DNA from: Sulfurimonas sp.
GTDB lineage: Bacteria > Campylobacterota > Campylobacteria > Campylobacterales > Sulfurimonadaceae
Reading direction: 5' to 3'
DNA length: 33,338 bases
Assembly: GCA_026988315.1 (NCBI GenBank)
Contig: JALSLJ010000103.1
Coordinates: 1 to 33,338, forward strand
A program made the translations under genes and the position numbers. A model generated the notes under the pieces. That model had not been told where the DNA came from and did not search any database. It worked only from the letters and a program-made list of their open reading frames with translations. Positions 1 to 8,285 of this stretch are shown here, piece after piece. The first letter of the stretch is position 1, and each line of letters opens with the position of its first letter.

Positions 1-117
1 CTTTTGATTGTGATATTTACTTAGTATTTACTTATAACTAATATAATTTTACATCTCAGTTATGTTTATCCCTTTCATAATTTAGATTATATAACCTCCT
101 TCTCAAATAAACTTTAG

Positions 118-162
118 ACATACCAAGTGCTTCTCCTTCTCCCGTTGATAACTTTGGTATGT
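118..162. repeat. Inverted repeat upstream of the radical SAM gene
   Basis: Nine bases at 118-126 (ACATACCAA) are the exact reverse complement of 154-162, with a 27-base spacer rich in C and T. The right arm ends 18 bases before the ATG of the radical SAM gene and lies between a TTGATA (145-150) and a weak TTAAAC (168-173) that could be -35 and -10 elements. It could be an operator, or a hairpin ending a transcript that enters from the left. No T-run follows, so a simple terminator is unlikely. The rest of 1-180 shows nothing I can call. Confidence 0.3.
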
Positions 163-180
163 TTGTGTTAAACTTACACT

Positions 181-1683
181 ATGCAAAAAATAATTCTCAC
201 AACTTTAAATGCCAGATATACCCACAGCTCAATTGCTCTTCGTTGCCTCTATGCAAACTTACAAGAGCTTCAAGATACAAGTGAAATACTGGAATTTAGC
301 ATCAATGACGCAGTCCAAACTATCGCTGAGGATATACTCTCTGAGCAGCCGAGTATTATTGGTATAGGTGTTTATATCTGGAATGCTCTTGAGTGTGCGG
401 AACTGGTTCACATTTTAAAGAAAGTCTCTCCTGCCACAAAAATTGTTCTTGGTGGTCCAGAGGTAAGCCATCTCCCATTCCGTGTCAACTTTGACGAGGC
501 AGATTTTATCATCCAAGGGGAGGGGGATATTAGTTTCTATAAACTATGCAAAGATATTTTAAACAAGAGTGAGCCAGCAGAAAAAATAATCAAAATGGAT
601 CTCCCTTCACTTAAAGATATTAAAACTCCTTATAAATACTACACAGACGATGATATAAAAAACCGCTACATCTATGTTGAAGTATCAAGAGGGTGCCCGT
701 TTGAATGTGAATTTTGTTTATCATCAATGGATGAGAGAGTCAGAGCATTTGATTTAGAACATATTTTAGATGAGTTTGAAACTCTTTGGCAGCGTGGCGC
801 TAGAAACTTTAAGTTTATAGATAGAACATTCAACCTTAATATGAAAACAGCCAATAAAATTCTAGATTTCTTTTTAAGCAAACAACCTCCCTATTTCACC
901 CATTTTGAAGTGATACCAGACCACTTTCCATCCTCCATAAAAGAGAAAATCGCTTTATTCCCTTGTGGTGCCCTGCAACTAGAGATTGGGATACAAACAC
1001 TCAATCCTGATATTGCCAACAATATTTCAAGACCATTAAAGCTTAACAAAATTCGAGAAAACATAAGGTTTTTAGAAAATGAAACAGAGGCTCACATCCA
1101 TCTTGATTTAATAGTTGGTCTTCCAGGTGAAACTCTTAAAAGTTTTGGGGAAAACTTAGATGAACTTGTTAATCTGAGTAGCTGTGAGATTCAAATAGGA
1201 ATACTCAAAAAGCTTTCAGGTACTTATATTAACCGACATGATTTAGAGTACGGCATGGTCTATAGTGACATTCCCCCCTATGATATTTTACAAAACAATC
1301 AACTCTCCTTTAAAGATATTCAGATTATGAAAAGATTTGCAAGATTTTGGGATCTAACATATAATAGTGGCAATTTTAAAGAGAGTCTCCCTTTAATCTG
1401 GCAAGATAAAAGTGTATTTGAAAGTTTTTATGTTTTTAGTATGTGGATGTATAATCAAACTAATGCAACATGGAAAATTTCACTTCAACGATTAGGTGAA
1501 CTACTTTTTAACTACCTGTGCGAGATTAAAAATATACCGCCCCAAACAATTGCCTCAAAAATGTTAAACGATATGATGAAACTAAAAGGGAGGGCAATTC
1601 CTAGTTATTTAAAACCCTATGCAACTGATTTTATTGCCAAAGCAAAGATAGGAAGTTCCCGATTTAATAAAAGACAGCTATAA
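181..1683 (+). CDS. B12-binding domain radical SAM protein (DUF4080-type)
   Basis: Predicted cytoplasmic radical SAM enzyme with a cobalamin-binding fold. Residues 1-130 look like a B12-binding domain, starting in the usual way for this family (MQKIILTTLNARYTHSS) and carrying GIGVYIWNALE and a GGPEVS loop. The radical SAM core follows, with the 4Fe-4S motif CPFECEFC (C172, C176, C179) and a GLPGET segment. The C-terminal 200 residues resemble the DUF4080 extension of this family. Substrate is unknown; relatives are mostly annotated only by domain. The start fits the family but has no visible Shine-Dalgarno site. lapG begins 19 bases downstream on the same strand, so co-transcription is possible, with no obvious functional link. 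No frame damage is seen. Confidence 0.85.
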   Translation: MQKIILTTLNARYTHSSIALRCLYANLQELQDTSEILEFSINDAVQTIAEDILSEQPSIIGIGVYIWNALECAELVHILKKVSPATKIVLGGPEVSHLPFRVNFDEADFIIQGEGDISFYKLCKDILNKSEPAEKIIKMDLPSLKDIKTPYKYYTDDDIKNRYIYVEVSRGCPFECEFCLSSMDERVRAFDLEHILDEFETLWQRGARNFKFIDRTFNLNMKTANKILDFFLSKQPPYFTHFEVIPDHFPSSIKEKIALFPCGALQLEIGIQTLNPDIANNISRPLKLNKIRENIRFLENETEAHIHLDLIVGLPGETLKSFGENLDELVNLSSCEIQIGILKKLSGTYINRHDLEYGMVYSDIPPYDILQNNQLSFKDIQIMKRFARFWDLTYNSGNFKESLPLIWQDKSVFESFYVFSMWMYNQTNATWKISLQRLGELLFNYLCEIKNIPPQTIASKMLNDMMKLKGRAIPSYLKPYATDFIAKAKIGSSRFNKRQL

Positions 1684-1702
1684 TAGGGGTAAAAAGAAAC
1701 CG

Positions 1703-2344
1703 ATGAACATGCTTAAAATGATATTATTAATTTTTTTATTTGTTAATTATGCTCATGCAGACAAGCCCTATGTGGATGATAAACTCCTCAACAAAATCAC
1801 TAAAAAGTATAAACTATTTGCAAAAAAAAGGTTTCTCTCTCTTCAAAATATACTCGATATTAACAAAAACTCTCAAGATACTGAAAAACTTGAAGCAGTC
1901 AACGATTTTTTCAATGAAGTTAGATACTCATCAGATATAAAACTGTACAAAAAAAACGATTACTGGGCTACGCCTTGGGAATTTTTAGGGAAAGACAAGG
2001 GTGATTGTGAAGATTATGTGATTAGCAAATATTTCGCTCTACTTTATTTGGGGATGGACTCCAAAAAACTATTTTTCACCTATGTTCGCTCAACTAAATT
2101 TAAAGCACCGCATATGGTTTTAACTTACTTTAAAACACCCCGCTCCGAACCACTTATTTTAGATAACAATAACCGTAAAATTTTTCCAGCATCCAAAAGA
2201 AAAGACCTCCTTCCAATTTATAATTTCAATGGAGATTCCCTCTATAAAGCCTCAAAAACTGGAACAGGAAAGAAACTTAAGCAAATAAAATCTCATAAAA
2301 AATGGGATGAACTTAAATTCAATATGAAAAGGAAAAAAATATGA
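1703..2344 (+). CDS. lapG: LapG-like periplasmic transglutaminase-like cysteine protease
   Basis: Bacterial transglutaminase-like cysteine protease of the LapG family. Known members cut the N-terminal retention module of large LapA-type adhesins and so release biofilm cells. A signal peptide is visible (hydrophobic residues 4-17, likely cleavage after AHA at 17-19), which places the protein in the periplasm. The Cys-His-Asp triad is readable as C102 (in KGDCEDY), H137 (in APHMVL) and D154 (in LILDNN), and the typical TPWEFLG precedes the cysteine. The length of 213 residues is normal. The stop codon overlaps the lapD start in an ATGA, which supports translational coupling and functional pairing. 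An ATG at 1709 is an alternative start; neither has a strong ribosome site. No adhesin substrate is encoded in this window. Confidence 0.87.
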   Translation: MNMLKMILLIFLFVNYAHADKPYVDDKLLNKITKKYKLFAKKRFLSLQNILDINKNSQDTEKLEAVNDFFNEVRYSSDIKLYKKNDYWATPWEFLGKDKGDCEDYVISKYFALLYLGMDSKKLFFTYVRSTKFKAPHMVLTYFKTPRSEPLILDNNNRKIFPASKRKDLLPIYNFNGDSLYKASKTGTGKKLKQIKSHKKWDELKFNMKRKKI

Positions 2345-4263
2345 CTCTCTTTAAACAAATCGCCCTACTACTCTCTCTGTTTTTACTAATAATTTTAGCA
2401 ACTGTTTTAGCCCTAAACTTCAAAAGTGCAAATAAATCTGTACAAGAGAGGCTTTATGAGGATGCTAAAAATACTGCAAGCTCTTTGAGCCTTTCACTTG
2501 GCAGTGCTAATGGTGACATCTCAATGATGTCAACCATGATAAATGCTAACTTTGATAGTGGAACATACAGCTACATCTCTCTTAAAGACATAGATGATGC
2601 ACTGGTATATGAACGCAGAAGTGAAAGCACTATAGCAGATGTACCTGAATGGTTTTTGGATATTGTTAACATTGAAGCACCTTTTGCATCTGCTCAAGTC
2701 TCTGCTGGATGGAATCCCATAGGAATTTTATATGTTCAAAGTGATGATACCTACGCATACAACCAACTCTATACAATTCTAAAAGATCTTTTAATATCAT
2801 TTAGCATTCTTGCAGCATCTGGATTAATTATACTCAACCTCCTTTTACACACCATATTAAAACCGCTCAAAAGGGTTCAACTTCAAGCTGAGGCACTCAT
2901 AAGAAATGAGTTTATAACGCAAGATAAAATTCCTTACACAAAAGAGTTTAAAGATGTAGTTATCGGGATGAATTCCATGGTTTCAAAAGTAAAAACTATG
3001 TTTGACAAAGGAAATGAAGAGCTAAAAAAGCAAAAAGAGTTAGACTACATCGACCAAACAACAAAATTAAAAAATCGCAAATATTTAGTCCATAAACTGC
3101 CAGAGTATTTAAAAATTGATGCATCTTCTAAGGGTGGCATAAATATGATGATTGCATTTAGTGGAGTAGTAGAAGCAAATACAAAATTAGGGCATCAAAA
3201 TGTTGATAAACTTTTCGTTGAGATGGCAAATATCTTTAAAGCTTATGCAAGCAACTACAAAAACTCCATTGTAGCTAGAATGAATGGAACTGAATTCATA
3301 ATACTCTTGCCAGATTGTTCAGATATAGATGGCTTAGAACTTGCACATGGGATTCATGATTCAGTAAAAAATATTTTTACAGAGTATGGACTTGATACAA
3401 AAAAAACATTTATCTCCATAGGACTTTATGAGTATAACTATATGCAAAGGATAGGGGAGCTTTTATCACTAACGGATTATGCTTTGGCACAAGCAAAATT
3501 TTCTTCAGAAAACATTCACCTTGATAAAGCCGATGAGGTTCTTGAAGTTATGGGGAAAGAGGCTTGGAGAAAGACAATAAACAAGGCACTAGAACTCAAT
3601 AGATTCTCCTTTACATCATGGACTGCAATAGATATAAAAAAGAAAAAAATAGCACACAATGTTTTAAGTATCTCTATGAAATCTGACGATGATATTGTAT
3701 ATTCTTATGGTCAGTTTATGGCACCTGCCAACCAAGCAGGATTAAGCTCAGCTATATATAGTAACATCATAAATAGCATGTTTAAAATTCCAGATATGAG
3801 ACTTGCAGGCTCAACATCCTCCTTAAGACTCTCTTATGAATACTTAGACCAAAGAGACACATATGATGAGCTATTTTCTCTCTTTAAAGAGTATGCCTCA
3901 AAACTACCTTTTAAATTAATAATCGAGGTACCAGATAAGCTTATGCGTCAAAACTCTAAACAAATTAAGCTATACAAAGCCCTCTTTGAAAAATATAACA
4001 TTGAGATGGGAGTTTTCGAGTTTATTGGAGAGAGTCAAGATTATCAGTATCTCCAAGACCTAAGACCTGTATATATTCAAGGGGAATCAAGCTACTTTTT
4101 AAGTCTTAGTGAGCAGTCTTTGTCCGCACTCAGGCTCATTACAGATACTCTTGATATCTCTTTAATAGCAGGTGGTGTTATGGATATGCAAACACTAGGC
4201 AAACTTAAAGAAAAAGATATAACTATCATCCAAGGAAAAGCAACCGAAATGGTAGAGCTTTAA
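2341..4263 (+). CDS. lapD: LapD-like inner-membrane c-di-GMP receptor (degenerate GGDEF-EAL)
   Basis: Inside-out signalling receptor that in known systems binds c-di-GMP through a dead EAL domain and sequesters LapG in the periplasm. Order: TM helix 5-25; periplasmic LapD/MoxY-type domain about 26-145; TM helix about 150-172; HAMP to about 225; GGDEF-like domain about 235-385; EAL-like domain about 400-640. The periplasmic domain has SAGWNPIG with W124, matching the tryptophan loop LapD uses to bind LapG. The GGDEF signature reads NGTEF. The EAL motif and the DDFGTG loop are lost (HNVLS and EFIGES lie at those places), so neither enzyme activity is expected. ATGA overlap with lapG. The stop codon overlaps the stop of the convergent gene at 4260. 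Confidence 0.87.
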   Translation: MTLFKQIALLLSLFLLIILATVLALNFKSANKSVQERLYEDAKNTASSLSLSLGSANGDISMMSTMINANFDSGTYSYISLKDIDDALVYERRSESTIADVPEWFLDIVNIEAPFASAQVSAGWNPIGILYVQSDDTYAYNQLYTILKDLLISFSILAASGLIILNLLLHTILKPLKRVQLQAEALIRNEFITQDKIPYTKEFKDVVIGMNSMVSKVKTMFDKGNEELKKQKELDYIDQTTKLKNRKYLVHKLPEYLKIDASSKGGINMMIAFSGVVEANTKLGHQNVDKLFVEMANIFKAYASNYKNSIVARMNGTEFIILLPDCSDIDGLELAHGIHDSVKNIFTEYGLDTKKTFISIGLYEYNYMQRIGELLSLTDYALAQAKFSSENIHLDKADEVLEVMGKEAWRKTINKALELNRFSFTSWTAIDIKKKKIAHNVLSISMKSDDDIVYSYGQFMAPANQAGLSSAIYSNIINSMFKIPDMRLAGSTSSLRLSYEYLDQRDTYDELFSLFKEYASKLPFKLIIEVPDKLMRQNSKQIKLYKALFEKYNIEMGVFEFIGESQDYQYLQDLRPVYIQGESSYFLSLSEQSLSALRLITDTLDISLIAGGVMDMQTLGKLKEKDITIIQGKATEMVEL

Positions 4264-4706
4264 ATTCCACGAGAGTTTAAACCTTTTGTTATTGAGTCAT
4301 TTATCTCTTTTTTATACTCAGGGTTTAATCTTACTAACTCTTTGTCGAAGTTAACAATAATATTTTTATTGACATTTGGATGTCGGCAAATTGTAAAAAG
4401 TATATCCATGTATATATCAAAATCTGGGTGTGCTCGAAGTCCCAGCTTTTTATGAACACGACCATGGTGCTTAATGATTAAATCAAGCGCACTTTGTAAC
4501 TCTTTTGCGGTTGATTTTTTTCTTTTTATAATTGCAACAAGTGTTTTTAAATCGCTACTTTGAGCCCCTTTTTCAACCACTATTTTCTTTTTATCTGCAA
4601 TTTTTTCTACAGTTTTCTTTTTTGATTGCAACAAGAAAATAAAGATTAAAATTACCAAAATTGCTAAAAAACCAAAGACTGATTTTACTAATAAAGTTAT
4701 CTCCAT
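4260..4706 (-). CDS. Hypothetical membrane-anchored protein
   Basis: Function not recognised. The 148-residue product begins with one hydrophobic helix (about 8-27), followed by a lysine-rich stretch (28-46) that should stay in the cytoplasm, and a mainly helical soluble domain of about 100 residues with the segment HHGRVHKKLGLRAHPDFDIYMD. No catalytic motif or cysteine pattern was identified. It converges on lapD with overlapping stop codons (4260-4263), so the two ends have evolved together. A TATAAT box lies about 20 bases upstream of the ATG on the minus strand. Reading frame and composition look like a real gene rather than a shadow, because nothing else occupies the region. Confidence 0.7.
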   Translation of the reverse strand: MEITLLVKSVFGFLAILVILIFIFLLQSKKKTVEKIADKKKIVVEKGAQSSDLKTLVAIIKRKKSTAKELQSALDLIIKHHGRVHKKLGLRAHPDFDIYMDILFTICRHPNVNKNIIVNFDKELVRLNPEYKKEINDSITKGLNSRGI

Positions 4707-4725
4707 ATCACCACTTTTTTACAAG

Positions 4726-4731
4726 ATTATA
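4726..4731 (-). promoter_or_regulatory. Putative -10 box for the 4260-4706 gene
   Basis: The minus strand reads GGTATAATC here, a perfect TATAAT about 20 bases before the ATG at 4706. No clear -35 element is present, which is common for housekeeping promoters in Campylobacterota. Confidence 0.45.
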
Positions 4732-4806
4732 CCTAATTATATGTAAAATTTTAAATTTAAAGAAACTATAAATAAAAAAAATGAATAATTATGATAGACT
4801 AAGAGT

Positions 4807-4812
4807 TATAAT
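4807..4812 (+). promoter_or_regulatory. Putative -10 box for the cytochrome-cyclase operon
   Basis: A perfect TATAAT lies 21 bases before the ATG at 4834, within an A/T-rich divergent intergenic region (4707-4833). The predicted transcript would start near 4819 and have a leader of about 15 bases containing the AGGG ribosome site at 4821-4824. No -35 match is seen. Confidence 0.5.
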
Positions 4813-4833
4813 TATTTAAAAGGGTTAAGAGGT

Positions 4834-5499
4834 ATGATAGATATTCAAAAAAATATTCTCTTTGTAATCATAAAAAATATTTTCATCCTATCTTCTTTTG
4901 TAGCTCTTTTAGGTGCAGGTGAAAATCTCGAAATAACTCCAGCTACAAAGCAGTGTATGGATGAAACTCTTGCATCTCAGGTAGTAGTTAACCCACTAAA
5001 AGAATCTATGGGAGGTGAAGCGTACAATGATGCTATCGGCTCTGGAAAATATAGATATGTCGGAAATTCTAAATGTCGCTTATGTCATAGAAAATTTTTT
5101 ATTGGTCGTAAAAAAGACCCTCATGATCATGCAATGAAAAACTTAATTGCAATTGGTCATGAAAAAACACCTCAATGTCTCGCTTGTCACTCTACGGGTT
5201 ACGGCGTACCAACAGGTTTTGTAAGTATAGAAACAACTCCTAGACTCTCAAATGTTCAATGCGAAGGTTGCCATGGTCCAGGGAATGTTCATATAAAATT
5301 AACTAAAAAAAGACTTAAAGGTGGATTTCTTGCTGGTCAAGATAGTCCTAAAATACTTAAAAATATGTGTGTTGAGTGTCATACTGATCGCTGGAATAAA
5401 TCTTATCATGATTTAGATACAGCATATAATAAATATAAAAAAGCTGATCCTCGCTCTTATTCAAAAGGTAAACACAATAATGCCAAAGAAAAACTATAA
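4834..5499 (+). CDS. Tetrahaem cytochrome c (c554 family-like)
   Basis: Exported c-type cytochrome with four CXXCH haem sites at C81, C115, C143 and C179. The block CLACHSTGYG followed by CEGCHGPG is the hallmark of the cytochrome c554 family; the best-known member accepts electrons from hydroxylamine oxidoreductase, but many relatives have unknown partners. A hydrophobic N-terminal helix (about 8-27, ending ALLGAG) should act as signal peptide or membrane anchor. The C-terminal 40 residues are charged and lack haem sites. AGGG at 4821-4824 gives a 9-base spacing to the ATG. The last 20 bases overlap the start of the membrane diguanylate cyclase gene, so the two are almost certainly co-translated. 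No hao gene is nearby, so hydroxylamine oxidation is not implied. Confidence 0.82.
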   Translation: MIDIQKNILFVIIKNIFILSSFVALLGAGENLEITPATKQCMDETLASQVVVNPLKESMGGEAYNDAIGSGKYRYVGNSKCRLCHRKFFIGRKKDPHDHAMKNLIAIGHEKTPQCLACHSTGYGVPTGFVSIETTPRLSNVQCEGCHGPGNVHIKLTKKRLKGGFLAGQDSPKILKNMCVECHTDRWNKSYHDLDTAYNKYKKADPRSYSKGKHNNAKEKL

Positions 5500-6997
5500 T
5501 ATTCCTGCTATTTTATTCTTGCTTGTTTTGGGCATAGCATATCTATCTTACTACAACTACAAAACACAAAAAAATCTTCTGCTTATGCAGATGCAAAACA
5601 ACTCATCAAATATAGTAAGCTCTGTATCTGCTGCAATCGGGCGCTTTAATGATATTAAATCAACAATAAGCCTTCAAAAACTTCTCGATGATATATCCTT
5701 TGAACTTGATATATTTGAGTTTAGATATCTTGAGCCTGATGGTACTATTAAAAATTCAATGTTTAAAGACGAAATAGGAAATATCTATAGCAGTGAAATT
5801 TTCACAAAAATCATGCAGGGTGATTATGACTTAAAAAAGTTTTTCTTTGAGGTTCGCGATTATGTCAATGTAATGGCAATCTACTACCCTATATATAAAG
5901 ATAATGACCTCATAGGGATCATTGATCTAGCGGTTAACATAGATGGGTACAAAATGTTCAAGAACTCTAAAGAGAGCTTCTCTATGCTTCGTCGTCAGGA
6001 AGATATCATGAACCTTTTAAAATCTATAGAGGGTTCTATATCCAACTCTATTGCCATCTCAAAAAAAATAGATATTCATGATTTTTTACAATCGTATGCT
6101 AACTCAACTCAAAATATTGAGCAAATTTCACTTATTAACTCAAATGGGGAAATATTTGCAAGTAGCGACAACAAAGAAGTTGGGAGAAAATTTAACATTG
6201 AGAAGAGCACCGCTTCAAGTTTAGTGCAAAAAGATGGACATCTTCTCCACCGCACTATAGTTAGAGATAAAGCGTATAACAATAAGTCAGATGTTAGCCT
6301 TCTATTTTTAATAGATGCCTCCAATTATGCAAGCCACGAGGAAAAGCTTCTACAAACTGCTATTTTAACCTCAATATCAGCCCTATTTTTTGCTCTTTTT
6401 ACCTCATGGGCTATCTACCGTTCAACGCTTCAAAGCTCACGCAAAGAGAAAGAGCGCTTGGAGCTTTTAGTAAAAGAGAGAACAAGAGAGATAGAGATAC
6501 TCAGTAAAACTGATGTGCTAACAGGGCTTTGGAACAGAGGTTACCTTGAAGAGATGCTTGAGATGGAATTTAAACGGGCAAAACGCAACAAAGAAGATAT
6601 CTCCATCATTCTAATCGACCTTGATCATTTTAAAAATGTTAATGATACATATGGTCACCAAGCAGGGGATGAGATACTAAGAAAGGCAAGTCAAAGAATA
6701 AAAGAATCTGTTAGAGAAACAGACTTTGTAGGGCGTTATGGTGGAGAGGAGATAGTAGTTATCCTCCCTGAGGCCAACACTGAGGTAGCAACAAAAATCG
6801 CTGAACAAATAAGAGTAAAACTTGCACAAGAGCCTGTTGTATTTCAAGAACACTCTATACCTGTAACAGCAAGTTTTGGGGTGAGTCACTTACGCAATGA
6901 GCACGAAAATCATCTCATGGTATTTTCAGAAGCTGATGAAGCCTTATATAGAGCAAAAGAACTTGGACGCAACAGAGTAGAAATTTTCAAAGGTTAA
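5480..6997 (+). CDS. Membrane diguanylate cyclase with periplasmic sensor domain
   Basis: Makes c-di-GMP from two GTP. TM helix about 8-25; a large extracytoplasmic region 26-290 that looks like a Cache-type double sensor (two stretches, FRYLEPDGTIKNS and ISLINSNGEIFASS, match the strand pattern of such domains); TM helix about 292-312; a short coiled linker (ERLELLVKERTREIEIL); GGDEF domain 340-505. The active site is GGEEI (421-425) and an inhibitory RxxD site is present five residues before it (R412-D415), so the enzyme should be active and product-inhibited. The ATG lies inside the end of the tetrahaem cytochrome gene, and the next gene starts 3 bases after the stop. The overlap suggests a redox- or haem-linked input, which is inference. 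Confidence 0.88.
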   Translation: MPKKNYNIPAILFLLVLGIAYLSYYNYKTQKNLLLMQMQNNSSNIVSSVSAAIGRFNDIKSTISLQKLLDDISFELDIFEFRYLEPDGTIKNSMFKDEIGNIYSSEIFTKIMQGDYDLKKFFFEVRDYVNVMAIYYPIYKDNDLIGIIDLAVNIDGYKMFKNSKESFSMLRRQEDIMNLLKSIEGSISNSIAISKKIDIHDFLQSYANSTQNIEQISLINSNGEIFASSDNKEVGRKFNIEKSTASSLVQKDGHLLHRTIVRDKAYNNKSDVSLLFLIDASNYASHEEKLLQTAILTSISALFFALFTSWAIYRSTLQSSRKEKERLELLVKERTREIEILSKTDVLTGLWNRGYLEEMLEMEFKRAKRNKEDISIILIDLDHFKNVNDTYGHQAGDEILRKASQRIKESVRETDFVGRYGGEEIVVILPEANTEVATKIAEQIRVKLAQEPVVFQEHSIPVTASFGVSHLRNEHENHLMVFSEADEALYRAKELGRNRVEIFKG

Positions 6998-7000
6998 GGT

Positions 7001-8263
7001 ATGCAAAAAATACTTCTCATTCATCCCGACATCACTATTTTAGATAGATTAAAAAAAGAGCTTGAAAAGAGGATTCTTAATGTTGCAGTTTTAACAGCAC
7101 AAACACTTTTTGAATCAAATCAAGCTCTTAGGCATAATCAAAAAAACATCTCTATTGCAATTGTCGATATAGATCTGCAAGATTCTAGCCCAGGCAAAGC
7201 AGTAATGCTCACAAGCACACACAACATCCCAACCATTGTAATATCATCTGCCCAAGACAAAAGCTTACAAGAACTTCTTCGCAAAAAGAATGTTTTAGAT
7301 TATATAGATAAAGATAGTAAAAATAGTATCTCCTCCACTGTAGATTTAGTGGCACAAACACTTCGAAACTATAATAAAACTATCCTCGTTGTTGATGATT
7401 CGAAGCTATTTAGAAATACCTTTCAAGAAGATTTGAAAAAGCTACACATAAATGTTATCACTGCTTGTGATGGTGCTGAAGCTTTTGATATAGTAGATTC
7501 GCTTGAAGGTGAAAACATCTCTATAGTATTGACAGACTACAACATGCCAAACATGGATGGGATAGAACTAACTATGAAGCTAAGGGAAAAATATCAAAAG
7601 GATAGACTGAGTATAATTGCCATTAGTGCTACAGACGATGAGGAAGCCTTAACCAAATTTATAAAAGCTGGTGCAAATGACTTTTTAAGCAAGCCCTATA
7701 AGTTTACAGAATTAAAAGTACGGATTGGAGCAAATTTAGATTTACTAGAACTTTTTCAAAAAGCAACGGATTTAGCAAATAAAGATTTTCTTACAGGTGC
7801 GTATAATAGACGCTATTTTTTTGAGGCCAGCAAAGCAATTATAGATAAAAATTATAGAAAAAATGCAAGTATTGCGGTTGCAACAATAGATATAGATAAA
7901 TTTAAAAACATCAACGATACCTATGGGCATGACATTGGTGACATCGCATTAAAAGAATCTCTTGTTGTTCTCAATAAAAGGCTAAGACAATCTGATCTAT
8001 TGTCCCGATTTGGCGGGGAAGAGTTTTGCATACTTCTTGAAGATATATCCCTAGAGGATACAAAAGATTTATTTGAAGATATGCGGGAAAAATTTGAGAA
8101 CAATGAAATATCAATTGATGGCATCATTATAAAATATACCGTTTCTATAGGTGTAGCATACAAAAAAAGTTTTGATATAGATGAGATGTTAAAAATTTCT
8201 GATAATGCTTTGTATGAGGCTAAAAACACAGGAAGAAATAAAGTCATAATTCACACAGCCTAA
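7001..8263 (+). CDS. Response regulator with REC-REC-GGDEF architecture
   Basis: Cytoplasmic response regulator whose output is c-di-GMP synthesis (PleD-like order). The first receiver (1-120) is degenerate: it keeps D56 but lacks the paired N-terminal acidic residues and a clear conserved lysine. The second receiver (126-245) has the full set, D132/D133, phosphoacceptor D179 (in LTDYNMPNMDG) and K231 in KPY. The GGDEF domain (about 260-420) carries GGEEF at 338-342 with an intact inhibitory RxxD (R329-D332), so cyclase activity is expected. It begins 3 bases after the membrane cyclase, with a TAAGG-type ribosome site overlapping that stop codon. A cognate kinase is not assigned; the two hybrid kinases further right are candidates only by proximity. 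Confidence 0.88.
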   Translation: MQKILLIHPDITILDRLKKELEKRILNVAVLTAQTLFESNQALRHNQKNISIAIVDIDLQDSSPGKAVMLTSTHNIPTIVISSAQDKSLQELLRKKNVLDYIDKDSKNSISSTVDLVAQTLRNYNKTILVVDDSKLFRNTFQEDLKKLHINVITACDGAEAFDIVDSLEGENISIVLTDYNMPNMDGIELTMKLREKYQKDRLSIIAISATDDEEALTKFIKAGANDFLSKPYKFTELKVRIGANLDLLELFQKATDLANKDFLTGAYNRRYFFEASKAIIDKNYRKNASIAVATIDIDKFKNINDTYGHDIGDIALKESLVVLNKRLRQSDLLSRFGGEEFCILLEDISLEDTKDLFEDMREKFENNEISIDGIIIKYTVSIGVAYKKSFDIDEMLKISDNALYEAKNTGRNKVIIHTA

Positions 8264-8285
8264 GACGATACAAAAAACTTATAAA

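Noticed and set aside
54-122. Short minus-strand reading frame (21 codons from an ATG near 120) containing an AAGGAGG sequence.
   Set aside because: It is too short, has no family resemblance, and the AAGGAGG is inside it rather than ahead of a convincing start.
4834-5499. Hydroxylamine oxidation role for the c554-like cytochrome.
   Set aside because: No hydroxylamine oxidoreductase or partner gene is present; the family includes many members with other roles.
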